Source: Streptomyces sp. CB02400 (GTDB lineage: Bacteria; Actinomycetota; Actinomycetes; Streptomycetales; Streptomycetaceae). Taken from it: a DNA stretch of 54,421 nt. Position 1 is the first letter of the stretch, and every line of letters starts with the position of its first letter. Shown in pieces: positions 40,121-49,911 of this stretch. The notes below the pieces were generated by a model. That model did not search any database, had not been told where the DNA came from, and saw only the letters and a program-made list of their open reading frames with translations. The translations under genes and the position numbers were made by a program. The stretch covers positions 1 to 54,421 of the forward strand of contig NZ_LIWB01000030.1 in NCBI RefSeq assembly GCF_001905725.1. The letters run 5' to 3'.

Positions 40121-41145
40121 TGGAACTCTCCTCACCTCTGACGTACGCCGGCGACCCGCGCGCCGCCGCGGACCGGGCCGCCGCCCTGGAGTCCGCGGGA
40201 CTCGACGCCGTCTGGGTGGCCGAGGCCTACGGCTTCGACTCCCCGACGGTCATGGGATACCTCGCCGCGAAGACCGAGCGGATGCGGATCGGCTCGGCCA
40301 TCCTCAACGTCTACTCCCGCAGCCCCGCGCTGATCGCCCAGACCGCGGCCGGACTCGACGCCCTCACCGGCGGACGCGCCCTCCTCGGCGTCGGCGCCTC
40401 CGGACCCCAGGTCGTCGAGGGCTGGCACGGCCGCCGTTACGACCGCCCGCTGGGCCGCACCCGCGAGGTGATCGAGCTGTCCCGGCGGATCTGGCGGCGC
40501 GAGGTGATCGAGCACCACGGCATCACCGACCTGCCCCTGCCGGCCGAGAAGGGCGGCACCCTCGGCAAACCGCTGAAACTGCTGAACCACCCGGTCCGCG
40601 ACACCGTCCCCGTGTACGTCGCCGCGCTCGGCCCGGCCAACGTCCGCATGACCGCCGAACTCGCCGACGGCTGGCTGCCGTTCCTCTACGTCCCCGAACA
40701 CGCCGCCAAGGTCTGGGGCGGACCGCTCGCCGAGGGCACCGCACGGCGCGACCCCGCGCTCGGCCCGCTCTCGGTGGTGGCGGGCGGCCTGCTGGCCATC
40801 GGCGACGACGCCGAGGCCGTCCGCGACCTGATGCGCCCCACCGTCGCCCTCTACGTCGGCGGCATGGGCGCGCCCGGCCGCAACTTCTACCACGACCTGG
40901 TCTGCTCCTACGGCTACGAGTCCGCCGCCGCCACGATCCAGGAGCACTACCTCGCGGGCCGCAAGAGGGACGCGGAGGCCGCCGTACCGGCCGAACTGCT
41001 GGAACTCCTCTGCCTGGCCGGCCCCGAGGGCCATGTCCGCGACCGCGTCGAGGCCTTCCGCGAAACGGGCGTGACCATGCTCAACGTCACCCCCGTCGGC
41101 CCCGATCCCGCCCGGCTGATCGAGCACGTGAGGAGTTGGCTGTGA
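40120..41145 (+). CDS. LLM-class F420-dependent oxidoreductase
   Basis: A 341-residue luciferase-like barrel (LESAGLDAVWVAEAYGFDSP, MRIGSAILNVYSRSPALIAQ, GGRALLGVGASGPQVVEGWH, PVYVAALGPANVRMTAELAD, GWLPFLYVPEH). The Gly-rich loops and absence of flavin-reductase features fit the coenzyme F420-using subgroup common in actinomycetes. ATG 40120 overlaps the racemase stop by one base, and its own stop overlaps the acyl-CoA dehydrogenase start (GTGA). It probably reduces or oxidises a CoA-ester intermediate or ketone/alcohol of the same pathway. The substrate is unknown. Confidence 0.85.
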   Translation: MELSSPLTYAGDPRAAADRAAALESAGLDAVWVAEAYGFDSPTVMGYLAAKTERMRIGSAILNVYSRSPALIAQTAAGLDALTGGRALLGVGASGPQVVEGWHGRRYDRPLGRTREVIELSRRIWRREVIEHHGITDLPLPAEKGGTLGKPLKLLNHPVRDTVPVYVAALGPANVRMTAELADGWLPFLYVPEHAAKVWGGPLAEGTARRDPALGPLSVVAGGLLAIGDDAEAVRDLMRPTVALYVGGMGAPGRNFYHDLVCSYGYESAAATIQEHYLAGRKRDAEAAVPAELLELLCLAGPEGHVRDRVEAFRETGVTMLNVTPVGPDPARLIEHVRSWL

Positions 41146-42290
41146 CCTTGGAACGCGACCTGTACGGCCCCGACCACGAGGCCTTCCGCGAGACCGTCCG
41201 CACCTTCCTCGCCAAGGAGGTGGCCCCGCACCACGAACGCTGGGAGAAGGACGGCGTCGTCGACCGCGAGGTGTGGCGCTCGGCGGGCCGCCAGGGCCTG
41301 CTGGGCATGGCCGTCGACGAGGAGTACGGCGGCGGCGGAACCGACGACTTCCGGTACAGCGCCGTCCTCATCGAGGAGTTCGCCCGCGCGGGTGCCTCCG
41401 GGCTCGCCCTGAGCCTGCACAACGACATCGTCGGCCCCTATCTGACCCGGCTCGCCACCGAGGAGCAGAAACGCCGCTGGCTGCCCGGATTCGTCTCCGG
41501 CGACCTCGTCACCGCCATCGCCATGACGGAACCCGGTGCCGGCTCCGACCTCCAGGGCATCCGCACCACCGCCACCGACCGGGGCGACCACTACCTGCTC
41601 AACGGCGCGAAGACCTTCATCTCCAACGGCATCCTCGCCGACCTCGTCGTCGTGGTCGCCCGCACCACCCCCGAGGGCGGCAGCGGCGGGCAGAGCCTGC
41701 TCGTCGTCGAGCGCGGCACGGAAGGTTTCGAACGGGGCCGCAACCTCGACAAGATCGGCCAGAAGGCCCAGGACACCGCCGAGTTGTTCTTCGAAGACGT
41801 ACGCGTCCCCAAGGAGAACCTGCTGGGCGAGGAGAACCGGGCCTTCACCTACCTCATGGGCAACCTCGCCCAGGAGCGGCTGGCCATCGCGGTCGGCGCC
41901 GCCGCCGCGGCCGAGGAGATCCTGGACGTCACCACGCGGTACGTGAAGGAACGCGAGGCGTTCGGGAGGCCGCTGGCCAAGTTTCAGCACATCCGCTTCG
42001 AGATCGCCGAGATGGCCACCGAGACCGCGGTCACCCGCACCTTCCTCGATCGCTGCGTCGCCGAGCACAGCCGGGGCGAACTCGACGCCGTACACGCCTC
42101 GATGGCCAAGTGGTGGGCCACCGAACTGCAGAAGCGGATCGCCGACCGCTGTCTGCAACTCCACGGCGGATACGGCTACATGACCGAGTACCGGGTCGCC
42201 AAGGCGTTCGTCGACGGCCGCATCCAGACCATCTACGGCGGCACCACCGAGATCATGAAGGAGATCATCGGCCGCTCCCTGCTCGCTTGA
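41142..42290 (+). CDS. Acyl-CoA dehydrogenase
   Basis: A 382-residue FAD enzyme with AIAMTEPGAGSDLQGIRTTA, FISNGILADLVVVVART, GQKAQDTAELFFEDVRVP and C-terminal LHGGYGYMTEYRVAKAFVDG then YGGTTEIMKEIIGRSLL, where Glu is the catalytic base position of the family. GTG 41142 has GAGGAG upstream and a GTGA overlap with the previous gene; a TTG two codons earlier is less likely. It introduces the alpha-beta double bond in beta-oxidation, acting after the racemase in this operon. Confidence 0.93.
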   Translation: MTLERDLYGPDHEAFRETVRTFLAKEVAPHHERWEKDGVVDREVWRSAGRQGLLGMAVDEEYGGGGTDDFRYSAVLIEEFARAGASGLALSLHNDIVGPYLTRLATEEQKRRWLPGFVSGDLVTAIAMTEPGAGSDLQGIRTTATDRGDHYLLNGAKTFISNGILADLVVVVARTTPEGGSGGQSLLVVERGTEGFERGRNLDKIGQKAQDTAELFFEDVRVPKENLLGEENRAFTYLMGNLAQERLAIAVGAAAAAEEILDVTTRYVKEREAFGRPLAKFQHIRFEIAEMATETAVTRTFLDRCVAEHSRGELDAVHASMAKWWATELQKRIADRCLQLHGGYGYMTEYRVAKAFVDGRIQTIYGGTTEIMKEIIGRSLLA

Positions 42291-42367
42291 GCGCCGGCCG
42301 ACCTCCCCCGACCACACCCGTGTCGCGTTCGCGGCCTCCCTCAGACCCGACCCGGAAGGCACCCAAG

Positions 42368-43582
<1,215 letters not shown>

Positions 43583-43621
43583 ACCCCAGCGACCGCGCGC
43601 GACCACTACGGAGACCCCCTC

Positions 43622-45814
43622 ATGACCGAGAGCACCACCATCCGCTGGGAAGAGTCCGACGACCACGTGGTCACCCTCGTCCTCGACGATCCGGACCAGT
43701 CCGCCAACACCATGAACGCCGCGTTCGTCGACTCGCTGGACGCCGTCGCGGCGCGGCTGGCGGAACGCCGCGACACCGTCCGGGGCGTCATCGTCACCTC
43801 CGCCAAGAAGAGCTTCTTCGCCGGCGGTGACCTGCGCGACCTGATATCCGTCACCCCCGAGACCGCGGAGGCCTCCTTCGAGGCCGGGATGCGTGTCAAG
43901 CGCTCGCTGCGCGTCCTGGAGACACTGGGCAAGCCGGTCGTCGCCGCGATCAACGGCGCGGCACTGGGCGGCGGTTACGAGATCGCCCTGGCCTGTCACC
44001 ACCGCGTGCTGCTGGACAGCCCGGCCGCCCGCGTCGGGCTCCCCGAGGTCACCCTGGGGCTGCTGCCAGGCGGCGGGGGAGTGACCCGCACGGTCCGTAT
44101 GTTCGGTGTGGCGGACGCCCTGCGGAAGGTCCTCCTGGAGGGTACCCGGTACGGACCGGCACGCGCCCTGGAGGCCGGCCTGGTCGACGAGATCGCCGCC
44201 GACCCGGACGGACTCCTCGCCAAGGCACGGGCGTTCGTCGACGCCCACCCCGAGTCCGCGCAGCGCTGGGACGCCGCCGGGTACCGCATCCCCGGCGGCA
44301 CCCCCTCGAATCCGCAGCTGGCCGCTCAACTCCCAGCACTTCCAGCGATGTTGAAGAAGAAGACGGGTGGCGCCCCCTACCCGGCCCCGCGCAACATCCT
44401 CGCGGCGGCCGTGGAGAGCTCCCAGGTCGACGTGGACACGGCCTTCGTGGTGGAGGCCAGGTACCTGACGGAACTGGTCACCGGGCAGATCACCAAGAAC
44501 ATGATCCAGGCGTACTTCTTCGACCTGGGGGCGGTGAACTCCGGCGCCGGTCGTCCCCAGGGCGTCGAGCCGCGCAGGGTGACCAAGGTGGCCGTGCTCG
44601 GCGCGGGCATGATGGGCGCGGGCATCGCCCACTCCTGCGCGCTGGCGGGGATCGACGTCGTGCTGAAGGACGTGTCGGCGGAGGCGGCGGCCAGGGGCAA
44701 GGGCTACTCGGAGAAGCTGTGCGCCAAGGCCGTATCGCGCGGCAGCACCACGCGGGAGAAGGCCGACGCCCTGCTGGCCCGCATCACCCCGACCGCCGAC
44801 GTCCGGGACCTGGCCGGCTGCGACGCGGTGATCGAGGCGGTCTTCGAGGACACCGGCCTCAAGCACAAGGTGTTCCAGGAGATACAGGAGGTCGTCGCCC
44901 CCGACGCGCTGCTGTGCTCCAACACCTCCACCCTGCCCATCACCGTCCTCGCCAAGGGGGTGCAGCGACCGCGGGACTTCGTCGGCCTGCACTTCTTCTC
45001 GCCGGTCGACAGGATGCCGCTGGTGGAGATCGTCAAGGGCGAGAAGACGGGGGACGAGGCGCTGGCGCGCGCCTTCGACCTGGTGCGGCAGATCCGCAAG
45101 ACGCCGATCGTGGTCAACGACTCGCGCGGCTTCTTCACCTCCCGGGTCATCGGCCGCTTCATCGACGAGGGCGTCGCCATGGTCGGCGAGGGCATCGAAC
45201 CCGCCTCCGTCGAGCAGGCCGCCGCCCGGGCCGGCTACCCGGCCAAGGTCCTCAACCTGATGGACGAACTCACCCTCACCCTCCCGCGCAGGATCCGCGA
45301 GGAGACCCGCCGCGCGGCCGAGACGTCGGGCCACCGCTGGGAGCCGCACCCCGCGGACGCGGTGGTGGACCGCATGATCGACGAGTTCGGCCGCCCCGGA
45401 CGGTCCGGCGGCGCGGGCTTCTACGACTACGTCGACGGCAGGCGCGCCGGGCTCTGGCCGGGGCTGCGCGAGCACTTCACGGACCCCGCGAAGCAGCCCG
45501 CCGACCTGACCGAGATGGTGGAGCGGATGCTCTTCGTCGAGGCGCTGGACTCGGTGCGCTGCCTGGAGGAGGGCGTGCTGGCCTCGGTGGCGGACGCCAA
45601 CATCGGCTCGCTGCTCGGCATCGGCTTCCCGCCGTGGACGGGCGGAGTGCTGCAGTACATCAACGGCTACGACGGCGGCGCCGGGGGCGGTACCGGGCTG
45701 CCCGGCTTCGTGGCCCGCGCGCGTGAGCTGGCCGCGAAGCACGGCGAGCGCTTCACCCCGCCCGAGCTGCTGCTGCGCAAGGCCGAGCGGGGCGAGACCT
45801 TCACCGACTCCTGA
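43622..45814 (+). CDS. fadB: Beta-oxidation multifunctional protein: enoyl-CoA hydratase/3-hydroxyacyl-CoA dehydrogenase
   Basis: A 730-residue protein. Residues about 10-250 are a crotonase domain with oxyanion-hole segments KKSFFAGGDLRDLI and INGAALGGGYEIALACHH, and the catalytic-Glu region VGLPEVTLGLLPGGGG. Residues about 320-500 are the NAD-binding domain (VAVLGAGMMGAGIAHSCALA), with GLHFFSPVDRMPLVEIVKGE carrying the catalytic His. The C-terminal helical domains complete the dehydrogenase (VNDSRGFFTSRVIGRFIDEG). It hydrates enoyl-CoA and oxidises the hydroxyacyl product. It acts with the upstream thiolase. Confidence 0.94.
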   Translation: MTESTTIRWEESDDHVVTLVLDDPDQSANTMNAAFVDSLDAVAARLAERRDTVRGVIVTSAKKSFFAGGDLRDLISVTPETAEASFEAGMRVKRSLRVLETLGKPVVAAINGAALGGGYEIALACHHRVLLDSPAARVGLPEVTLGLLPGGGGVTRTVRMFGVADALRKVLLEGTRYGPARALEAGLVDEIAADPDGLLAKARAFVDAHPESAQRWDAAGYRIPGGTPSNPQLAAQLPALPAMLKKKTGGAPYPAPRNILAAAVESSQVDVDTAFVVEARYLTELVTGQITKNMIQAYFFDLGAVNSGAGRPQGVEPRRVTKVAVLGAGMMGAGIAHSCALAGIDVVLKDVSAEAAARGKGYSEKLCAKAVSRGSTTREKADALLARITPTADVRDLAGCDAVIEAVFEDTGLKHKVFQEIQEVVAPDALLCSNTSTLPITVLAKGVQRPRDFVGLHFFSPVDRMPLVEIVKGEKTGDEALARAFDLVRQIRKTPIVVNDSRGFFTSRVIGRFIDEGVAMVGEGIEPASVEQAAARAGYPAKVLNLMDELTLTLPRRIREETRRAAETSGHRWEPHPADAVVDRMIDEFGRPGRSGGAGFYDYVDGRRAGLWPGLREHFTDPAKQPADLTEMVERMLFVEALDSVRCLEEGVLASVADANIGSLLGIGFPPWTGGVLQYINGYDGGAGGGTGLPGFVARARELAAKHGERFTPPELLLRKAERGETFTDS

Positions 45815-45868
45815 TCCGCTCCGAGGGCCTGTGACGCCCCGTGCTTCCTGATCCGCTCCGAGGGCCTG
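45809..45868 (+). repeat. Direct 23-base repeat around the fadB stop codon
   Basis: The 23 bases at 45809-45831, which include the fadB stop codon, recur exactly at 45846-45868, a 37-base period. It looks like a short duplication without evident role. Confidence 0.8.
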
Positions 45869-46043
45869 CGGCGTCCCGTATCTCCTGAGCACCGACCGGC
45901 TCCGTGGGCAGGGCCGCCCGTCCCCGGCCGACCGGACCCACGGGCGGCCCCCACCTCCCCCAGCTCCACCAGGCACGCCGGCAGGGGCACCCCAGCGCCC
46001 CGGTCTCCCCAGATGTTCCCTTCCGACCCGCAAGGAGGCCCCG

Positions 46044-47882
46044 ATGACATCCGCACCCCGCACCACCGGCGACCTGCCCGACGACCCGGTCGGCCGGACC
46101 CTGCCGCAGCTACTGGCCCGAAACGCACGCGAGTACCCGCAACTCCCCGGCCTCTCCTGGCAGTCGGCGGACCCGGACGGCGACGGCGACTGGACGACGC
46201 TCGGCTGGGCGGAGATCCACGAGCACACCCGGAGCCTCGCCGCCGGCTACCGGGCCCTCGGCGTCGGCCGCGGCGACCACGTGCTGATGATGATGTCCAA
46301 CCGGCCCGAACACTGGCTGTCGGACCTGGCGCTGGTCCGCCTCGGCGCGGTCCCGGTCAGTGTCTACGGCACCGCGGCCCCCGAGCAGATCACCCACATC
46401 GCCCGCAACTGCCGGGCCCGCCTCGCCGTCGTCGAGGGGGCGGCGCAGGTCGCCGTGTGGGAGCCGTTGCTGGCCGACGCCGCCACCCCGCTGGAGCGGC
46501 TGGTGGTGGCCGAGGCGGGTGCGGAGGGCGCCCACGTCCCGTACGCCGCCCTGCTCCGCGAGCCGGCGCCGGAGCAGTTCGCCAAGGAGCTGGACGCCGC
46601 CCGCCCCGAGGATCCGCTGACCGTCGTCTACACCTCCGGCACCACCGGTGAGCCCAAGGGCGTCGTCCTCACCCACCGCGAGGTGATGTCCAACGCCCTG
46701 GCGCTGGACGCCGTGGTGGAGCTTCCCCCGCACGTCGAGCACATCTGCTACCTGCCGTTCGCCCACATCGCCGAGCGGATGCTGGGCATCTACCTGCCCT
46801 GTCACCGTGCCTCGCACGTCCACCTCTGCGCCGACCCGGCGCGCGTCGGCGAGGTGGTGCGCAAGGTGCGCCCCGCGCAGTTCTTCGGCGTGCCGAGGAT
46901 CTGGGAGAAGCTGTCCGCCGCCGTGCGGGCCGTCCTCTCGCTGATGCCGGCCGAGCAACGGACGGTCATCGACCGGGCGTTCGAGGTCGCCCGCGAGCAC
47001 GTCGGGTACCGCGAGCGGGGCGAGACACCGCCCGCCGAGCTCGAGGAGCGCTATGTCCGTGCCCGTGAGGACGTGCTGCTGCCGCTGCTGGCCGCGGGCG
47101 GTCTGGACCGGGTGACCTGGGCGGCCAGCGCGTCGGCGCCGATGTCGGTCGACGTGGTGAGGTTCTGGGCCGGGTTCGGCATCGTCATCATGGACGCCTG
47201 GGGGCTGACCGAGACCACCGGCGTGGCCACCAGCAACAGCCCGAAGACCGGTTTCCGGCTCGGCTCGGTGGGACGCCCGGTGGAGTCCGTGGAGATCCGT
47301 GTCGCCGAGGACGGCGAGATCCTGGTGCGGGGCCCGTCCGTGTTCTCCGGCTACCTCCGGCCGGACGGCTCGGTGCGGTCCGCCCTGGACGCCGACGGCT
47401 GGCTGGCCACCGGCGACATCGGCCGGACCGACGAGGACGGCTACCTCTGGCTCACCGACCGGAAGAAGGAGATGATCATCACCTCCACCGGCAAGAACGT
47501 CTCCCCGGCGCTGGTGGAGAACGCGCTCAAGGAACACCCGTTGATCGGCCAGGCGATGGTGCACGGCGACAACCGCTCCTACCTCGTCGCCCTGCTGGTG
47601 CTCGACGCGGAGGCCGCCCCCGCCTGGGCCGCGGCCAACGGCGTCCAGGCGGACGGGGGACCGGCCGGGCTGGCGCGGCACCCCGCCGTCCGGGCGGAGG
47701 TGGACCGCGCGGTGGCCGCCGCCAACACCCGGCTCAACCGCACCGAGCAGGTCAAGCGGTACGAGCTGCTGGCGGAGGAGTGGGGCCCGGCGACCGGCGA
47801 GCTGACGCCGTCGCTGAAGATGCGGCGCCGGGTCATCCGGGACAAGTACGCCGACGCGCTGTCCGGGCTCTACGAGGACTGA
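46044..47882 (+). CDS. fadD: Long-chain acyl-CoA synthetase (AMP-forming)
   Basis: A 612-residue adenylate-forming enzyme: P-loop VVYTSGTTGEPKGVVLTHRE, MDAWGLTETTGVATSN, GWLATGDIGRTDEDGYLWLT, DRKKEMIITSTGKNVSPALV and C-terminal catalytic Lys region TPSLKMRRRVIRDKY. It activates a fatty or isoprenoid acid to its CoA ester, the entry step for the preceding beta-oxidation genes. ATG 46044 has AAGGAGG upstream. The length and GKNV(S/A)P motif fit the long-chain FadD15-like group. It is the last gene before a strong terminator. Confidence 0.93.
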   Translation: MTSAPRTTGDLPDDPVGRTLPQLLARNAREYPQLPGLSWQSADPDGDGDWTTLGWAEIHEHTRSLAAGYRALGVGRGDHVLMMMSNRPEHWLSDLALVRLGAVPVSVYGTAAPEQITHIARNCRARLAVVEGAAQVAVWEPLLADAATPLERLVVAEAGAEGAHVPYAALLREPAPEQFAKELDAARPEDPLTVVYTSGTTGEPKGVVLTHREVMSNALALDAVVELPPHVEHICYLPFAHIAERMLGIYLPCHRASHVHLCADPARVGEVVRKVRPAQFFGVPRIWEKLSAAVRAVLSLMPAEQRTVIDRAFEVAREHVGYRERGETPPAELEERYVRAREDVLLPLLAAGGLDRVTWAASASAPMSVDVVRFWAGFGIVIMDAWGLTETTGVATSNSPKTGFRLGSVGRPVESVEIRVAEDGEILVRGPSVFSGYLRPDGSVRSALDADGWLATGDIGRTDEDGYLWLTDRKKEMIITSTGKNVSPALVENALKEHPLIGQAMVHGDNRSYLVALLVLDAEAAPAWAAANGVQADGGPAGLARHPAVRAEVDRAVAAANTRLNRTEQVKRYELLAEEWGPATGELTPSLKMRRRVIRDKYADALSGLYED

Positions 47883-47910
47883 CCCGGGCCGCGTTCCCCT
47901 CGCACGAAAG

Positions 47911-47947
47911 ACGGCCGCCCGCCCCTCTTCCGGGGGCGGGCGGCCGT
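47911..47947. terminator. Bidirectional terminator between fadD and a convergent acyl-CoA dehydrogenase gene
   Basis: ACGGCCGCCCGCCCC and its exact complement form 15-base arms around a 7-base loop. Confidence 0.8.
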
Positions 47948-47961
47948 CGCGTACGGCCGTC

Positions 47962-49101
47962 TCAGAGGCCGTAGGTCTTGCCGATGACGTCCCGCTGGAT
48001 CTCGCTGGTCCCGCCGTAGACCGTGGAGACGACCGCGGCCCGCAGATGGCGCTCCATGTCGAACTCGGTGGTGTAGCCGTAGCCGCCCATCATCTGCATG
48101 CCCTCCAGGGCGGCCCGCTTGGCGATCTCGGTGGCCTTCAGCTTGGCCATGGACGCCTCGCGCGGGAACAGCCGGTCCGGCTGCGCGTCGCAGTCCAGCG
48201 CCACCTCGCGCACCAGCAGCCGGGTGCACTCGATCTCCGTGGCGAGATCGGCGATCCGGTGCCGCAGGGCCTGGAAGGAGCCGACGGGCCGCCCGAACTG
48301 CTCGCGCTCGCGGACGTAGGCGACGGTGTCGTCGAAGGCGCGGCGGGCCAGGCCCAGCATGTTCGCGGCCAGGAAGAGCCGCTCGTAGTTCAGGCCGGCC
48401 ATCAACTGCCGCCATCCACCGTCCACTTCACCGACGACGGCGTCTGCGGGCAGCCGTACGCCGGTGAGGAAGACGTCGTTGACCTCCCGGCCGCGCATGG
48501 TCTCGATGCCCCGCACCTCCACGCCTGGGGCGTCGGTGGGCAGATGGAACATGGTCAGACCGCCGTGCTTGTCCTCACCGGTGCGGGCCACCAGCAGAAC
48601 GCTCTTCGCGCAGTGCGCGTTGGAGATCCAGGTCTTCTGACCGTCGATCACCCACGTGCCGTCCTCCTCCCGCCGGGCGCGGCAGCGCAGCGCGCCGACG
48701 TCGGACCCGGCGCCGGGCTCCGACATGGCGATGGCCAGGACATCGCCGCGCACCGCCCCGGTGAGCACCTCGCGCCGCTGGCGCTCCGTGCCGAACCGCT
48801 CGTACGCCTTCGCGGTGATGACGGTGGTGACGAAACCCCCGCACGGGACCATCCCGTACGAGGTCTCCTCCAGGAAGAGGCAGGCGTCGGCCAGTCCGCC
48901 GCCGGAGCCGCCGTACTCCTCGGGCAGACACACACCGAGCCAGCCCAGCTCGGCGAGCCTTCCGTACAACTCGGGGTGGTGGGCCTCGCGGCCGTCCCCT
49001 GCCAGCGCGTCGCGCTGTTCTCGGGTACCGCACTCGCGCTTGGCGAAATCGCGCACGGCCGCGGCGAAAGCGGCCTGTTCTTCGGTGAGTCGACTGCCCA
49101 T
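47962..49101 (-). CDS. Acyl-CoA dehydrogenase (second)
   Basis: A 379-residue flavoenzyme with AIAMSEPGAGSDVGALRCRA, VIDGQKTWISNAHCAKSVLL, MRGREVNDVFLTGVRLPAD, and MMGGYGYTTEFDMERHLRAA then YGGTSEIQRDVIGKTYGL. ATG 49101 has GGAGG at good spacing; the frame is open further upstream but without a binding site. It is divergent from a TetR gene, with a perfect AGAAAC/GTTTCT palindrome between them. It likely acts on a different chain length or branch from the enzyme at 41142. Confidence 0.93.
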   Translation of the reverse strand: MGSRLTEEQAAFAAAVRDFAKRECGTREQRDALAGDGREAHHPELYGRLAELGWLGVCLPEEYGGSGGGLADACLFLEETSYGMVPCGGFVTTVITAKAYERFGTERQRREVLTGAVRGDVLAIAMSEPGAGSDVGALRCRARREEDGTWVIDGQKTWISNAHCAKSVLLVARTGEDKHGGLTMFHLPTDAPGVEVRGIETMRGREVNDVFLTGVRLPADAVVGEVDGGWRQLMAGLNYERLFLAANMLGLARRAFDDTVAYVREREQFGRPVGSFQALRHRIADLATEIECTRLLVREVALDCDAQPDRLFPREASMAKLKATEIAKRAALEGMQMMGGYGYTTEFDMERHLRAAVVSTVYGGTSEIQRDVIGKTYGL

Positions 49102-49168
49102 CAGGTCCTCCGGGATCCGGGTGCCGGTCGGCGGCTCGGTCAGGGTCGGGCACACAAGTGGGTTACAG

Positions 49169-49187
49169 AGAAACGATAGATGTTTCT
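49169..49187. promoter_or_regulatory. TetR-type operator between tetR and the second acyl-CoA dehydrogenase gene
   Basis: AGAAAC, seven bases, GTTTCT: perfect inverted arms in the 128-base divergent gap, the only clear palindrome there. Confidence 0.55.
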
Positions 49188-49229
49188 TCGCATCTCGGGG
49201 AAGTGTTCGCCGGTATCGTGAGGAGCACC

Positions 49230-49856
49230 ATGAGAACTGACACGAACGACTCGTGGCTCGCCCGGGCTCTCGACCGGCCGGAGCCGGAGGACCGCATGGC
49301 GCTGCGGATCCTCGACGCGGCACTGGAGCAGTTCACCCTGCTGGGTCTGCGCCGCTCCTCCGTGGACGACGTCGCCAAGCGGGCCGGGGTCTCCCGGGTC
49401 ACCGTCTACCGGCGTTTCCAGACCAAGGACAAGCTGGTCGAGGACACCCTGCTGCGTGAACTCAGCCGGTTCTTCCAGCGGCTGGACGCGGCGGTGGCGG
49501 CGCTGCCGACCATGAAGGAGCGGGTCGTCGAGGGGTTCGTGGTGGCCCTGCGCCACACCCGCGCCCATCCGCTCTTCGGCGGCCTGCTGCGCCTCGAACC
49601 CGAGGTGGTGCTGCCCTACCTGACCGTGCAGGGCAGCTCCTCGCTCTCCGCCACCGTCGAGTACCTGACGGTCCATCTGCGCCGCGCGCAACAGGCCGAG
49701 GGCCGCCTTGACGAGGACCCGCGTCCGGTCGCCGAGCTGATGGTGCGGGTCGCCGTGTCCTTCCTGCTCAACCCCGCGAGCTGCATCGAGATGGAGGACG
49801 AGGACCAGGCCCGGGCCTTCGCCCGTCGCTACCTGGCCCCGCTGCTGGACGCCTGA
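49230..49856 (+). CDS. TetR-family regulator
   Basis: A 208-residue protein with MALRILDAALEQFTLLGLRR and HTH SVDDVAKRAGVSRVTVYRRF. ATG 49230 has AGGAG upstream. It is divergent from the second acyl-CoA dehydrogenase gene and convergent with the aldehyde dehydrogenase gene, separated from the latter by a strong terminator. The palindrome at 49169 is the probable binding site. A looser relative at 52539, upstream of the MpaB-type gene, may link that operon to the same regulator. Confidence 0.87.
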   Translation: MRTDTNDSWLARALDRPEPEDRMALRILDAALEQFTLLGLRRSSVDDVAKRAGVSRVTVYRRFQTKDKLVEDTLLRELSRFFQRLDAAVAALPTMKERVVEGFVVALRHTRAHPLFGGLLRLEPEVVLPYLTVQGSSSLSATVEYLTVHLRRAQQAEGRLDEDPRPVAELMVRVAVSFLLNPASCIEMEDEDQARAFARRYLAPLLDA

Positions 49857-49892
49857 CCGGCAGGGACCGTCCGCTCGGACGGTCCCTGCCGG
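49857..49892. terminator. Bidirectional terminator between tetR and the aldehyde dehydrogenase gene
   Basis: Perfect 16-base arms (CCGGCAGGGACCGTCC and complement) with loop GCTC, starting directly after the tetR stop codon. Confidence 0.85.
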
Positions 49893-49911
49893 CGGGACGC
49901 CGTCCGGCCGT

